DNA from: Oscillatoriaceae cyanobacterium M7585_C2015_266
GTDB taxonomy: Bacteria > Cyanobacteriota > Cyanobacteriia > Cyanobacteriales > Oscillatoriaceae
Reading direction: 5' to 3'
Assembly (NCBI GenBank): GCA_015295835.1
Contig: DVEG01000027.1
Span: 1-64,000 of the forward strand
Length of the DNA: 64,000 nt
In this document: piece by piece, positions 53,024 to 63,529 of the stretch
Layout: every line of letters begins with the position of its first letter
Numbering within the stretch: position 1 is the first letter of the stretch
The notes under the pieces: model-generated
Told to the model about the DNA's origin: nothing
The model's input: only the letters and a program-made list of their open reading frames with translations
The model's database searches: none
Program-made: the position numbers and the translations under genes

Positions 53024-56000
53024 ATGTCTTTCGTTAGTTTGCATACACACAGCGACTACAGTTTGTTGGATGGTGCAAGTCAGGTACCGCAGCTAGTAGA
53101 GCGTGCCATCGAATTAGGAATGCCAGCGATCGCACTGACAGATCACGGCGTCATGTATGGCGCAGTCGAACTATTAAAAGTCTGTCGTGGCAAAGGCATC
53201 AAACCTATCATCGGCAACGAAATGTATGTCGAAAATACCAGCGTAAAAAACCAAAGAGGACGTTACAGCCCCCACCACCAAATAGTCTTAGCAAAAAATC
53301 TGCAAGGCTATAAAAATTTGGTGAAACTAACGACAAAATCCCACCTCGAAGGCATGACTGGCAAAGGAATATTTGCCCGCCCCTGTATCAAAAAAGAACA
53401 GCTCGCCACATACCGGGAAGGGCTGATTGTCACCAGCGGCTGCCTTGCCGGAGAAATTCCTCGCCTGATTCTTAACGACAGGCAAGAAGAAGCCAAAGAA
53501 GTAGCCAAGTGGTATAAAGAGATATTTGGTGAGGATTATTATTTAGAAATACAAGATCATGGCAACTGGGAAGAACGAGTTGTCAACGTAGGAATAGTGA
53601 AAATTGCAAAAGAACTGGAAATTAAAATCGTCGCTACAAACGATTCCCACTTTACCTATTGCACCGACGTAGAAGCACACGACGCACTATTGTGCATTCA
53701 AACCGGTCAATTAGTAACTGATGAAAAGCGAATGCGCTACAGCGGCACGGAATATCTCAAGTCGGCAGAAGAGATGAAGTATCTGTTTCGCGATCACTTG
53801 CCAGATGAGGTAATAGAAGAAGCGATCGCTAACACCCAAGAAGTCGCAGACAAAGTTCAATTATACAATATAATGGGCGAGCCGCGCCTCCCCGACTATC
53901 CAATTCCTCCTGGTTATACAGCCGATACTTATGTAGAAAAAATAGCCTGGGAAGGATTACTCGAACGATTCAAAGTAAAATCCAGAGAAGAAATAAAACC
54001 CGTCTATAGAGAGCGGCTCAATTACGAGCTAAAAATGATTGAAAAAATGGGGTTTTCTACCTACTTTTTAGTCGTCTGGGATTACATAAAATTTGCTAGA
54101 GATAAAGGCATACCAGTAGGACCTGGGCGCGGAAGTGCCGCCGGATCCCTCGTTGCCTACGCTATGAAAATTACCAACATCGATCCCGTACACCACGGAT
54201 TACTGTTCGAGCGATTTCTCAACCCAGAACGGAAATCCATGCCAGATATCGATACAGATTTCTGCATCGAAAGACGGGATGAAGTAATTAAATATGTAAC
54301 AGAAAAATACGGAAGCGATCGCGTTGCCCAGATTATAACCTTCAACCGCATGACATCAAAAGCGGTTTTAAAAGACGTCGCCAGAGTTTTAGGCATTCCC
54401 TACAGCGAAGCAGACAAAATGGCAAAATTGATTCCCGTAGTGCGGGGCAAACCAGAAAAACTCAAAGTAATGATTTCCGAGCAAACCCCAGCACCGGAAT
54501 TCAAACAAGTTTATGATGAAAATACCGAATATACTAACCCAGAAACTGGCATCAAGGTCACCGCTCGCCAGTGGATCGACATGGCAATTAAGATTGAAGG
54601 AACAAACAAAACTTTTGGAGTTCATGCCGCAGGCGTGGTGATTTCAGCGCAACCCCTCGACGAAATCGTGCCGCTACAGAAAAACAACGAAGGCGCGGTG
54701 ATTACCCAATATTTTATGGAAGACTTAGAATCCCTCGGCTTGCTGAAAATGGACTTTCTGGGGCTAAAAAACCTGACCATGATCCAGAAAACCGTTGAGT
54801 TAATTAAGAAAAATCATAATCTTACTATCGATCCAGAAAGCTTGCCGCTAGAAGCTCGCCGTGCTCAAGAAATTTACGCCCGCGTCAAAGAATTGCCAGA
54901 AGATATAAAAAAAGTTTATAGCCTTTTGGAAAAAGGAGAATTAGAAGGAATTTTTCAGTTAGAATCATCAGGTATGTGTCAGGTTGTACAAAAACTGAAA
55001 CCTTCTAATATCGAGGATATTTCTTCTATATTGGCGCTTTATCGACCAGGGCCATTAGATGCAGGACTTATAGATACCTTTATTGAGCGTAAGCACGGAA
55101 GAGAAAAAATTCGCTACGCTCATCAACTATTAGAGCCGATTCTTGCTGAAACCTATGGCGTAATGGTATATCAAGAACAAATTATGAAAATTGCCCAAGA
55201 GCTTGCCGGCTATACATTGGGTCAAGCTGATTTACTGAGACGGGCAATGGGAAAGAAAAAAGCCGAGGAAATGCTACTTCAGCGGGAAAATTTTATAGAT
55301 GGAGCAACCCAGAGAGGAATTAAGCAGAAAATAGCAGAAAATTTATTTGAACAAATGCTAAAATTTGCTGAATATTGTTTCAATAAGTCCCATTCAACAG
55401 CCTATGCTTATGTGACATTTCAAACTGCTTATTTAAAAGCAAATTATCCGGTGGAATACATGACGGTGCTGTTGACAAACAATAGCGACGATCAAGATAA
55501 AGTGAAAAAATATCTGGTGAACTGTCAAAGTATGGGAATTGAAGTAGAACCACCAGATATCAATCGCTCTGGAGTGGAATTCACGCCAGAAGACAAAAAA
55601 ATTTTGTTCGGGCTGTCGGCAGTGAAAAATGTAGGCGAAACAGCGATCGCACACATTTTGGAAGTAAGGGCAAAAGGAGGTCCCTTTAAATCCCTAGAAG
55701 ATTTATGCGAGCGCGTTGATTTGCGCACAGTAAACAGCCGCACCCTAGAATCCCTAATCAAATGCGGAGCACTTGATTGCATCAACCCCAACCGCAGACA
55801 ACTCGTAGAACACCTCGATCTCATAATTAAGTGGGCGCAAAAAAGCAAAGATAACTCGAATTCGGAACAACTCTCACTTTTCGACATGACAGAAGTGAAA
55901 ACACCGCCGCCAAGCGCTCCACAAGTTCCCGATTATAACCAGAAAGAAAAATTACAGTTTGAAAAAGAATTGCTAGGATTCTATGTCTCCAATCACCCGC

Positions 56001-57049
56001 TCAAATTTGCCCAGCAAGCAGCCGAACATCTTGGCATCGAGTGGATTAATCTCAATCAACTTGAGGAGCAACAGGCGAATACTAAAATTAAGGTTATCGT
56101 CATGATTGCGGAAATCAAAAATAAAATCACGAAAACAAACAAACCGATGGCAATTTTGACGCTCGAAGATTTGGAAGGGCAAGCAGAAGCAGTTGTTTTT
56201 CCAAAAAATTATCTAGAAATAAAAAAATCAATAACTCAAGAAAAACCATTGATTATATCGGGAAAAGTAGACAAAAAATCCGAGCGAACACAGATAATTG
56301 TCGATAAAATAGAGTCATTACCAGAAGACACAAAAGAAAAAAATACTGAAGAAAATATTATTGACGAAAATATTGCTTCAGAAAATCACAGATATATTGA
56401 GTCAGAATTACTATATAATAAGGCAGAAACAGAAGAGCACGAACAGATTCTAAAGCAAAAACAGATGCTAGTAGAATCTGTTGCTGATGCTGCCGAGTTG
56501 CGAGCAGCAGAAACAGTGGAAATCGCCACACTAAAAAATGAAAGAAAGCGCCAGCAACTGACAGCAATGTTAGTAGTGCTAACTCAAGTAACCGAAGAAA
56601 AAGCGCTAAAAGGCGAGCGCATTTATTGGTTACATATTAAAGATCTAACAGGAAAAGCCAAAGCGATCGCTTTTTCGGCAACTTACCAGCGCATCTCGCA
56701 CCAAATCAAAGTTAATACCCCAGTCATTCTCTGGGGCAAAGTAGAACGATACAACGAACGAAACCAGTTAATAGTTGAAGACATAGAGCCGATAGAAGTA
56801 TCTCAATATCTTGTGATTGAGATAAAGCCACAGCTAACAACACAAAAGCAGGATCTGAAAGGGATATTACAAGAATTTTCCGGTAATTGCAACCGTGCAA
56901 AAATTCCTGTTGTTGCCCTCATACGAGCTGAAAAACGGCACTGGATTCTCTTAGGGCGCGAATTTTGGGTACAAGACTGCCAAGGCGCTATAGAAAAACT
57001 CAGATATGCAAAATTTCCCGTATACATTCAACCTATCGCCGACATTTGA
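53024..57049 (+). CDS. dnaE: DNA polymerase III subunit alpha, intein-free and extended
   Basis: A 1341-residue replicative polymerase. In order: PHP domain ([20 protein letters not shown]), palm with [10 protein letters not shown] carrying the catalytic Asp pair, the site [16 protein letters not shown], helix-hairpin-helix, and then two OB-like segments. The first OB-like part is [20 protein letters not shown] with EGQAEAVVF; the second is [13 protein letters not shown] with [12 protein letters not shown]. Many cyanobacteria have dnaE split by an intein exactly at [10 protein letters not shown]; here it is one continuous gene. The protein is longer than the E. coli type (1160) because of the duplicated C-terminal domain. 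Confidence 0.95.
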   Translation: MSFVSLHTHSDYSLLDGASQVPQLVERAIELGMPAIALTDHGVMYGAVELLKVCRGKGIKPIIGNEMYVENTSVKNQRGRYSPHHQIVLAKNLQGYKNLVKLTTKSHLEGMTGKGIFARPCIKKEQLATYREGLIVTSGCLAGEIPRLILNDRQEEAKEVAKWYKEIFGEDYYLEIQDHGNWEERVVNVGIVKIAKELEIKIVATNDSHFTYCTDVEAHDALLCIQTGQLVTDEKRMRYSGTEYLKSAEEMKYLFRDHLPDEVIEEAIANTQEVADKVQLYNIMGEPRLPDYPIPPGYTADTYVEKIAWEGLLERFKVKSREEIKPVYRERLNYELKMIEKMGFSTYFLVVWDYIKFARDKGIPVGPGRGSAAGSLVAYAMKITNIDPVHHGLLFERFLNPERKSMPDIDTDFCIERRDEVIKYVTEKYGSDRVAQIITFNRMTSKAVLKDVARVLGIPYSEADKMAKLIPVVRGKPEKLKVMISEQTPAPEFKQVYDENTEYTNPETGIKVTARQWIDMAIKIEGTNKTFGVHAAGVVISAQPLDEIVPLQKNNEGAVITQYFMEDLESLGLLKMDFLGLKNLTMIQKTVELIKKNHNLTIDPESLPLEARRAQEIYARVKELPEDIKKVYSLLEKGELEGIFQLESSGMCQVVQKLKPSNIEDISSILALYRPGPLDAGLIDTFIERKHGREKIRYAHQLLEPILAETYGVMVYQEQIMKIAQELAGYTLGQADLLRRAMGKKKAEEMLLQRENFIDGATQRGIKQKIAENLFEQMLKFAEYCFNKSHSTAYAYVTFQTAYLKANYPVEYMTVLLTNNSDDQDKVKKYLVNCQSMGIEVEPPDINRSGVEFTPEDKKILFGLSAVKNVGETAIAHILEVRAKGGPFKSLEDLCERVDLRTVNSRTLESLIKCGALDCINPNRRQLVEHLDLIIKWAQKSKDNSNSEQLSLFDMTEVKTPPPSAPQVPDYNQKEKLQFEKELLGFYVSNHPLKFAQQAAEHLGIEWINLNQLEEQQANTKIKVIVMIAEIKNKITKTNKPMAILTLEDLEGQAEAVVFPKNYLEIKKSITQEKPLIISGKVDKKSERTQIIVDKIESLPEDTKEKNTEENIIDENIASENHRYIESELLYNKAETEEHEQILKQKQMLVESVADAAELRAAETVEIATLKNERKRQQLTAMLVVLTQVTEEKALKGERIYWLHIKDLTGKAKAIAFSATYQRISHQIKVNTPVILWGKVERYNERNQLIVEDIEPIEVSQYLVIEIKPQLTTQKQDLKGILQEFSGNCNRAKIPVVALIRAEKRHWILLGREFWVQDCQGAIEKLRYAKFPVYIQPIADI

Positions 57050-57082
57050 AACCAGCGGCACGAAATATTCCTACAATTTCCC

Positions 57083-58951
57083 CTATTCTGCTTGCCAAAT
57101 TTTTACCGTATTATCCCAACTTCCACTAGCCAATCTGGCACCATCGGGGCTAAAAGCAAGAGAAGTAATAGGTCCTGAATGCCACTTTAAAGTATATTGC
57201 AATTGTCCGTTGTTTAGGTTCCACAATTTAATAGTACTATCTCGACTGCCTGTAGCCAGGATTTCCCCATCCGGATTAATGGCAACAGCCTGCACCCAGG
57301 CAGTTTGTTTGGGAAGTGTGTAGATTAATTGCATATTGAGCACATCCCAAATTTTAATCGTTTTGTCTTCACTGCCAGAAGCAAGGCGCATACCATTTGG
57401 GCTAAAAGAAAGCGAACGCACCGCAGCCGAATGCCCCTTTAAATTAGCAATTAAATTACCGCTGCTCAAATCCCAAAGCTTGATACTGTGATCGTCAAAA
57501 CCACCCCCACTGGCTAGCATTTTACCATCCGGGCTAATTGCCAGAGCTTCTACATAGCCAGTATGCCCAGTGAGAGTGTCAAGCAAATTTCCCGTTGGCA
57601 AATGCCACAGTTTTATAGTATTATCAAAACAACCAGAAACGAGAGTTTGTCCATCAGGACTAATGGCAAGGGAAATTACATAAGCCGAATGCCCCATCAG
57701 AGTTTTTTGCAAGTTACCGCTGCCGATATCCCACAGTTTAATAGTATTATCTAAACTACCAGAAGCGAGGATTTTACCATCAGGGCTAATAGCAACACAA
57801 GTCACCCAACCACTGTGAGCAACAAGAGTGCCGAGTAGATTGCCGCTACTAAGGTGCCAGAGTTTAATAGTTTTGTCATAACTGCAACTGGCGAGAATTC
57901 TACCGTCAGGGCTGATAGCAACGCCGATGACATAATTAGTATGACTGTTGAGGGTATGAATGCACTTCCACCCCCTAGCAGTTTTGGCAGTTGCTTTTTG
58001 AAAACTGGTAAGAATACCGCCTTTGACGGCAGTAGGTGGTAGCAAATACAAATCAGCGAGTGCTTCTTGAGCAGATTGATAGCGCTCGCTCACCCAATCT
58101 TGCAGCAGCTTATCGAGAACCTTACTTAAGCGCTCGCTAATTGTTACCCCTTTCTTCATCAAATTGCAGCGCCACAACCAACGCCCCGTCATCGGCTCGT
58201 AAAGCTCATCGGGTGACATTCCTGTCAGCAGATGAATACAAGTCACCCCCAAACTATAAAGATCGCTAGCGGGATAAGCTTTACCGCCTCTAAGTTGTTC
58301 GATGGGTGCGTAACCTTCTGTTCCCAGTTTTGTACCAGTTTTAATCAAAACACTACCGCTTAATTGCTTAGCAACCCCGAAATCTATCAGCACTAAATGC
58401 CCGTCACTTTTACGGCGGAGGATATTTTCCGGTTTAATATCTCTGTGAACTACGCCACGGGAGTGGATATACTGGAGTACCGGTAATAAATCTAGTAAAA
58501 TATCCTCAATCTCCTCTCCCGTGTAAGGAGTTGGTTTCCCACTATTTTGGCGCTCCTCTAACTCCTGTAATAAATTCTGCCCATCAATAAATTCTTGAAC
58601 TAAATAAAGACGCCCGTCTTCTTCAAAATCTGCATATAGCGTAGGAATTTGAGGATGCTCTCCCAGTTGCAGCAATTGCGTCGCCTCCTGGTTAAACATC
58701 AGGGTAGCTTTTTCGAGCAAATTTGGATTTTGCTGAACTTGAGACAGCGGCAAAAACTGCTTGATTACACAGTAAGCATTGAACCTGTGAGCATCTTCAG
58801 CGATAAAAGTTCTGCCGAAACCCCCCTCTCCGAGTAATCTTATAGCAGTATAACGCTCTTTGAGTTGCAGCTTCGAGCCGCAACTGCAACAAAATTTGAC
58901 ACCTGCATGGTTTTCGGGATGCTGGCACTGGGGATTCAGACAATAGCTCAT
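57083..58951 (-). CDS. Zinc-ribbon Ser/Thr kinase with seven WD40 repeats
   Basis: A 622-residue protein from ATG 58951. It starts with the zinc ribbon CLNPQCQHPENH and CCSCGSKL, then the kinase (GEGGFGRTFIAEDA, CVIKQF, HRDIKPENILRRKSDG, IDFGVAKQL) and then seven WD40 repeats from about residue 330 (VIGVAISPDGRILASCSYDK, TIKLWHLSSGNLLGTL, and so on to VKIWQ). The repeats should form a single closed beta propeller for protein binding. Cyanobacterial kinases of this type (PKN/Spk family) lie in the cytosol or at the membrane. It runs tail to tail with dnaE, with 33 bases between the stops. Confidence 0.93.
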   Translation of the reverse strand: MSYCLNPQCQHPENHAGVKFCCSCGSKLQLKERYTAIRLLGEGGFGRTFIAEDAHRFNAYCVIKQFLPLSQVQQNPNLLEKATLMFNQEATQLLQLGEHPQIPTLYADFEEDGRLYLVQEFIDGQNLLQELEERQNSGKPTPYTGEEIEDILLDLLPVLQYIHSRGVVHRDIKPENILRRKSDGHLVLIDFGVAKQLSGSVLIKTGTKLGTEGYAPIEQLRGGKAYPASDLYSLGVTCIHLLTGMSPDELYEPMTGRWLWRCNLMKKGVTISERLSKVLDKLLQDWVSERYQSAQEALADLYLLPPTAVKGGILTSFQKATAKTARGWKCIHTLNSHTNYVIGVAISPDGRILASCSYDKTIKLWHLSSGNLLGTLVAHSGWVTCVAISPDGKILASGSLDNTIKLWDIGSGNLQKTLMGHSAYVISLAISPDGQTLVSGCFDNTIKLWHLPTGNLLDTLTGHTGYVEALAISPDGKMLASGGGFDDHSIKLWDLSSGNLIANLKGHSAAVRSLSFSPNGMRLASGSEDKTIKIWDVLNMQLIYTLPKQTAWVQAVAINPDGEILATGSRDSTIKLWNLNNGQLQYTLKWHSGPITSLAFSPDGARLASGSWDNTVKIWQAE

Positions 58952-59226
58952 AGAGAGAAAAATTCCCCAGGTGGGGCTGGAAATCAAGATTTCTACCGAT
59001 CCTATGGTAATAGGTTTATAGAAAGTGGCTATTGTAGAGATTGGCTCTTTATCACTAAAGTTAGAAAAACCAGAAAGCGTTGGCGTGCGCTCGCGAAGAG
59101 CAATTGCGATGCCGCCTCGATATTACCAGCCGCCCTTTCTTGAGCGAGAGTAGTTTCTATTTATTTGCCTTTCTGCCTACTTGCCCTTATTCTTTGTTCC
59201 CGCTGCACCACACCTGCGAACTGTCA

Positions 59227-59382
59227 TCAATATTCTAGCGGCTTGTCAATGACTAAATTTTCGTTGTAAATACCGGGTTGCACGAAGATGCGCGTGTGGG
59301 CTTCGGCGTTTTGAATTGCTTCACTAATACTTGTATAGTCGCCTCGCCCTAGTTTAGATACTATTAGCTTCTTTTCGTTCAT
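59227..59382 (-). pseudogene. Right-handed beta-helix (pectin-lyase-like) remnant
   Basis: A 51-codon frame from ATG 59382 gives IVSKLGRGDYTSISEAIQNA, THTRIFVQPGIYNENLVID-type sequence and stops. This is the first rung pattern of right-handed parallel beta-helix proteins, which in cyanobacteria are often linked to zinc-ribbon kinases. The rest of the gene is missing, so it is a fragment, maybe the tail of one of the kinase genes next to it. Confidence 0.55.
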
Positions 59383-59608
59383 TTATTTGATTAATTCGTA
59401 TTTTATTTGTTGGCACCATATTCTTTTTTTAAGGATTACAAATCTGCTAAAATTGGAGCAAAAGATGTTGGTTTATTAGTTGTTGGCGGCGGTGTATTTT
59501 TGGATGTTTTTTCTGGTTTTACTTGGCTTAATTCACTTTTTACTGCTTCTAATTCTGCTGTTATAATATCTAAATTTCCGGTTTGATTGAGAGCTGTTTG
59601 TTGCTGTT

Positions 59609-60469
59609 TTACGGGGCATTACTAGAGGTTAGAGTAGCAGCAGGCATAGCTGCATTCAAATCTTGCAATACTTCGGCTGCGGATTGATAGCGATCGCGCA
59701 CTAAATCAGACAACATTTTGTCAATTATTTTTCCTAAGTGCTCACTAATACTTTTCCCCTGTTTAGCTAACTGCGCTCGCCACACCCATTCCCCCTCTAC
59801 TGGATTGTACAATTCATCTGGCATTTTTCTCGTCAGCAGTACAATGCAAGTCACGCCCAAACTATATAAATCGCTTGCCGGATATGCCTGCCCTCCCCGC
59901 AATTGTTCCATTGGTGCATAGCCTTGCGTTCCCGTTCTTGTTCCCGTTTTAGCGAGATTACTGCTGCTGTTTTGTTTAGCCACCCCAAAATCTACTAACA
60001 CCAATTTGCCGTCTTTTTTGCTTCGCAAGATATTCTCTGGCTTGATATCTCGGTGAATCACACCGCGTGAGTGTATAAATTGCAACACTGGCAGCAAATC
60101 TAACAACCCATCTATAAATTCTTGCACGAGGTAGAGACGCCTATCCTGTTCAAAATAAGCATACAAACTTGGAATCTGCGGGTGTTCTCCTAAATTAAAT
60201 AACTGCACAGCCTCGCGGTTAAACAATTCCGTTGCTTTCTGGAGAGCTTCTGTTTCTTGAAATTGCGGCATAAATTGCTTAATAACGCACACCGCATTCA
60301 GTCGCTCCTCATCTACTGCTAAAAAAGTTCTGCCGAATCCTCCCTCACCAATAGGGCGTAGGGCACGGTAACGCTCTTTGAGTAAAAGCTTAGAGCCGCA
60401 AGCAATGTAAAACTTGTTTGTGTCAGGATTTTCGGGGTAGGGGCAATTAGGGTTGAGACAGTAAGTCAT
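59609..60469 (-). CDS. Degenerate zinc-ribbon Ser/Thr kinase, shortened
   Basis: A 286-residue kinase from ATG 60469. Motifs GEGGFGRTFLAVDEERL, CVIKQF, HRDIKPENILRSKKDG and DFGVAKQNS are intact. Compared with the kinase at 57083-58951 it lacks about 24 residues after LYLVQEFIDG, removing the D/E helix region, and the zinc ribbon reads KFYIACGS with one Cys lost. After the stop the sequence continues in another frame as VKQQQTALNQTGNLDIITAE and ends near 59436, so the original C-terminus is cut by a frameshift. It may be dead or a short kinase. Confidence 0.75.
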   Translation of the reverse strand: MTYCLNPNCPYPENPDTNKFYIACGSKLLLKERYRALRPIGEGGFGRTFLAVDEERLNAVCVIKQFMPQFQETEALQKATELFNREAVQLFNLGEHPQIPSLYAYFEQDRRLYLVQEFIDGLLDLLPVLQFIHSRGVIHRDIKPENILRSKKDGKLVLVDFGVAKQNSSSNLAKTGTRTGTQGYAPMEQLRGGQAYPASDLYSLGVTCIVLLTRKMPDELYNPVEGEWVWRAQLAKQGKSISEHLGKIIDKMLSDLVRDRYQSAAEVLQDLNAAMPAATLTSSNAP

Positions 60470-60549
60470 AGGGGAAGGCAAGTGCTAAGTTTGTATTTTT
60501 TTATGTTTATTTTCATTTATATGCTCTCTGGCAAAACTGCTGCCAGCTT

Positions 60550-62541
60550 TCACGAAAACCACCGCCAGACTTTTAGGGTTTTATCCCAACTGCCGCTGAC
60601 AATGGTTTTGCCATCGGGGCTGACAGTAACGGCATTGACTGCGCCCAAATGTCCTGCGATCGTGCCTACCAGTTTACCCGTTTCCAGATGCCACAGTTTG
60701 ACAGTTTTGTCACTACTACCACTGACGAGGATACTTCCTTGCGCAAGGAAAGCTAGGGAATTGATCATATCACTGTGACCGATGAGCTCGCGCTCTAACG
60801 AGGCGAACGGGCGAATCTGCAAGGCGTTGGCAATATTCCACAGTTTAATGATTTTGTCTTTGCTGCCGGAAGCGAGGAGTTTACCGTCAGGGCTGAAGGC
60901 AAGAGCATTGACAGAATTTAAATGCCCGGAGATAGTGTCAATTAATTCGCCATTTACTAAATTCCAAATATAGATATTCTTATCCAAGCCACCACTTGCC
61001 AACAGAGAGCCGTCGGGACTGATTGCCAGGCACTTTACCATTCCCGCTCGCCCTGATAATATACGCTTTGGGTAGATTTCCTGCGAATTGCTAATTGCCT
61101 TCAGCTCCCAAATTTTTACGGTTCTGTCTTCACTGCCGCTAGCTAGGATTTGCCCATCTCGGCTGATAGTAACAGCATTGACATCTCGCAAATGTCCGGG
61201 AATACTGGCGAGTAAAGTGCTGCTAGACACGCTCCACAGTTTGATACTACCGTCATCGCCGCAGGAAACAACTGTTTGGCCATCTGGAGTAATGGCGACA
61301 GAATTGACGGCGTCTGCATGTCCTGCTAGGGAGCGCAGGAGTTCGCCAGTATTTAGATTCCAAATTTTAACCATTTTGTCCAAACTGCCGCTGACTAGGA
61401 GCAAGCCATTATTACTGACAGCAGCAGAGGTGATTATAGAGCTATGTCCTTTGAGGGTGTGTACGCACCGCCAACCGCGAGTTTGAGGTTTGGAGGTTGG
61501 GATTAGTGGGGGGGAGAGGGGTTTTCTTGGCGGCACGGGGGTTATTCCTATGGGGTTGCTCCGCGAACGCGTTGCCGAGGCAGTAAGGGGGGAAGTAAGG
61601 AGCAAAGGCGGGGGAGGGGGGAGTGGCGGTGCGCTCGCTACTGGTGAAGCATTAAGTTCTTTTAACACTTCCTCAGCCGATTGATAGCGCTCAGACACCA
61701 TATCTTTAATCATTTTGTCAAGTATCTGCCCTAAGCGCTCGCTTACCTTTCCTCCTCTTTTGGCCAAATGTTCCCGCCATACCCACCCTTTGAGAGGATC
61801 GTAGAGGCGCTCGGGTCTGACGTTAGTAAGCAGATTGATACAAGTCACCCCTAAACTGTAAATATCGCTTGCGGGATATACTTGCCCACTGCGGAGCTGT
61901 TCTAGGGGCGCATATCCCTGGGTGCCTATTTTTGTTCCTGTTTGATTTAAAGAGGTGCGGGTCAATTCTTTGGCGATGCCAAAATCGATTAACATTAATA
62001 ATCCATCGCGTTGGCGACGCAAGATGTTGACGGGGGTAATGTCCCGATGAATGATGTGATGATCGTGGATAAATTTCAGTACTGGCAATAATTGCTGTAG
62101 TATCTGTCGGATCTGCTCTTCACTGAAGGCTCCCTTTTCTTCCATCTCTTGCCATAAATTTTGCCCTTCAATATATTCCTGTACTAAATAGAGGCGGCTT
62201 TCTTCTTCAAAATATGCAAGAAGTGTAGGAATCTGGGGGTGTTCGCCGAGTTCGCACAGTCTGAGGGCTTCTTGGTTAAACAACTGTACTGCTTTATCTA
62301 GAGATGCTTGCTGGCGATCGCTGTTACCTTCGAGCTTTGGCAGTAACTGCTTGATGACGCAGCGAGTTCCTAACCGATCTTCATCTACCGCCAGATATGT
62401 GATACCAAAACCACCTTGCCCTAGGATTTTGATAGGGCGGTAGCGATTTCTCAGCAACAATTTTGACCCGCAACTTGAGCAGCGCGTTGCACTATCGTGA
62501 TTTTGCGGATTTTTACATTTGGGATTTAGGCAAAATGTCAT
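60550..62541 (-). CDS. Zinc-ribbon Ser/Thr kinase with WD40 repeats and HRDIT catalytic loop
   Basis: A 663-residue protein: zinc ribbon CLNPKCKNPQNH and CSSCGSKLLL; kinase with GQGGFGITYLAVDEDR, CVIKQL, then HRDITPVNILRRQRDG and IDFGIAKEL; a Pro-rich linker (PPLPPPPPLLLTSPL); and seven WD40 repeats from about residue 362 (SSIITSAAVSNNGLLLVSGS to WDKTLKVWRW). The catalytic loop has Thr where nearly all such kinases have Lys (HRDIKPEN), and Val replaces Glu. The Asp of HRD and the DFG Asp are kept. It may be weakly active, use other chemistry, or be a pseudokinase. Confidence 0.9.
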   Translation of the reverse strand: MTFCLNPKCKNPQNHDSATRCSSCGSKLLLRNRYRPIKILGQGGFGITYLAVDEDRLGTRCVIKQLLPKLEGNSDRQQASLDKAVQLFNQEALRLCELGEHPQIPTLLAYFEEESRLYLVQEYIEGQNLWQEMEEKGAFSEEQIRQILQQLLPVLKFIHDHHIIHRDITPVNILRRQRDGLLMLIDFGIAKELTRTSLNQTGTKIGTQGYAPLEQLRSGQVYPASDIYSLGVTCINLLTNVRPERLYDPLKGWVWREHLAKRGGKVSERLGQILDKMIKDMVSERYQSAEEVLKELNASPVASAPPLPPPPPLLLTSPLTASATRSRSNPIGITPVPPRKPLSPPLIPTSKPQTRGWRCVHTLKGHSSIITSAAVSNNGLLLVSGSLDKMVKIWNLNTGELLRSLAGHADAVNSVAITPDGQTVVSCGDDGSIKLWSVSSSTLLASIPGHLRDVNAVTISRDGQILASGSEDRTVKIWELKAISNSQEIYPKRILSGRAGMVKCLAISPDGSLLASGGLDKNIYIWNLVNGELIDTISGHLNSVNALAFSPDGKLLASGSKDKIIKLWNIANALQIRPFASLERELIGHSDMINSLAFLAQGSILVSGSSDKTVKLWHLETGKLVGTIAGHLGAVNAVTVSPDGKTIVSGSWDKTLKVWRWFS

Positions 62542-62832
62542 ATGAGGAAGCTAGTGGGAGCCTTACTATATGGTAATTCTTCCCCAGAGTCTATAATTCT
62601 TTCCTGGCTGCAATTCGATTATTATCCCTGAAATTTTATATTCTTTTTTGTCCCGGTTTGCGGCTTTGAAGCTTTAAGGATTGTGTTTTTGATATTTTTT
62701 TTTCACAACCGAAGAATTCCCCCGGACTTCTCGCTTATGCGGTAAGCCCGCCCCAAGGCGGTAAGCAGGCAATTCACCTGTTTTCCTGCTCCACACACAT
62801 TCCTCAAATCAGTTGAGGAGTGGGGCGGCAAT
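62542..62832. other. Intergenic spacer with hairpins
   Basis: Contains CCGCCCCAAGGCGG (about 62748-62761) and CCTCAA/TTGAGG (about 62804-62820). The second is close to the end of the minus-strand DUF3593 gene and may terminate it. No ORF is seen. Confidence 0.45.
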
Positions 62833-63129
62833 TTATTTTTTTTCGTACTGTTTGCTATTGACTGCTTGGCGAAAACCAAGAACGATAAGAATATTTGACA
62901 GCGTTAAGAAAAATTCTGCACCTCCGTGTAAAAAATCTACATTGGCGAGGGTTTTTCCATATTCGACTTTGGCATAAATTCCTGCCGGGATGGTGACGGC
63001 AACGAAAACTAGGGTCATGTAAAAGCCTATTAGCGCCAAGCGTGGGACTTGTTGGCAGCGGCTGAGAAACCACAAGAACGCTAAATAGGGAAATAGGGAA
63101 ATAGCAAATAGAGTTTCTTGAGAGCTCAT
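62833..63129 (-). CDS. DUF3593 membrane protein
   Basis: A 98-residue protein starting MSSQETLFAISLFPYLAFLW with three hydrophobic helices (LFAISLFPYLAFLWFL, LALIGFYMTLVFVAVTIP, AEFFLTLSNILIVLGF). It matches the small cyanobacterial and plastid DUF3593 family. The longer open frame to 63555 overlaps the next gene and is not used. It is in the same strand and 29 bases after DUF2499, a common pair in cyanobacteria. Confidence 0.85.
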   Translation of the reverse strand: MSSQETLFAISLFPYLAFLWFLSRCQQVPRLALIGFYMTLVFVAVTIPAGIYAKVEYGKTLANVDFLHGGAEFFLTLSNILIVLGFRQAVNSKQYEKK

Positions 63130-63158
63130 TGACTTAGTTTTTTCAGATGTTGGTGGGT

Positions 63159-63455
63159 TCAACGGATGGAAGTTCGCCACAGCCACCAAGCCGCACCACA
63201 AAGGGTACAGTTTCCGACTACAGTCATGGTTGCTTGCAGGGTGACGAGCCACTCTAAAGATTCGGCGTTGTCGAAATAGTGCCAGACGCAGGCGCACATG
63301 GCGCTTACTAAGGCTGGCAGCATTGCTAGGGAAAAGAACTCCCAAGCTCGATTTTGTGTTACTTCGCTGTAGCGCCAAATCAGCCAGATAGCTCCAATCC
63401 ACTCGATGACGCTTGAAATGTGAATGATCCAAGTAGGCAGAGAAAGCGCGTGCAT
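63159..63455 (-). CDS. DUF2499 membrane protein
   Basis: A 98-residue membrane protein starting MHALSLPTWIIHISSVIEWI with three to four helices (WIIHISSVIEWIGAIWLIW, FFSLAMLPALVSAMCACVWHY, VTLQATMTVVGNCTLCGAAW). The N-terminal P-T-W-I-I-H and E-W sequence is the DUF2499 signature. It is followed by DUF3593 on the same strand. The two families occur together and likely work in thylakoid or plastid membranes; function unknown to me. Confidence 0.85.
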   Translation of the reverse strand: MHALSLPTWIIHISSVIEWIGAIWLIWRYSEVTQNRAWEFFSLAMLPALVSAMCACVWHYFDNAESLEWLVTLQATMTVVGNCTLCGAAWWLWRTSIR

Positions 63456-63529
63456 AAAATAAAGGAGTACATAGCAAATGCTTTTTTATGCTAACGAAGA
63501 AATGATTGTTTACTAGCAGGAGACTTGCT

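Noticed and set aside
53024-57049. Intein within dnaE
   Set aside because: The canonical insertion site is continuous and no intein N- or C-terminal motifs appear anywhere in the 1341 residues.
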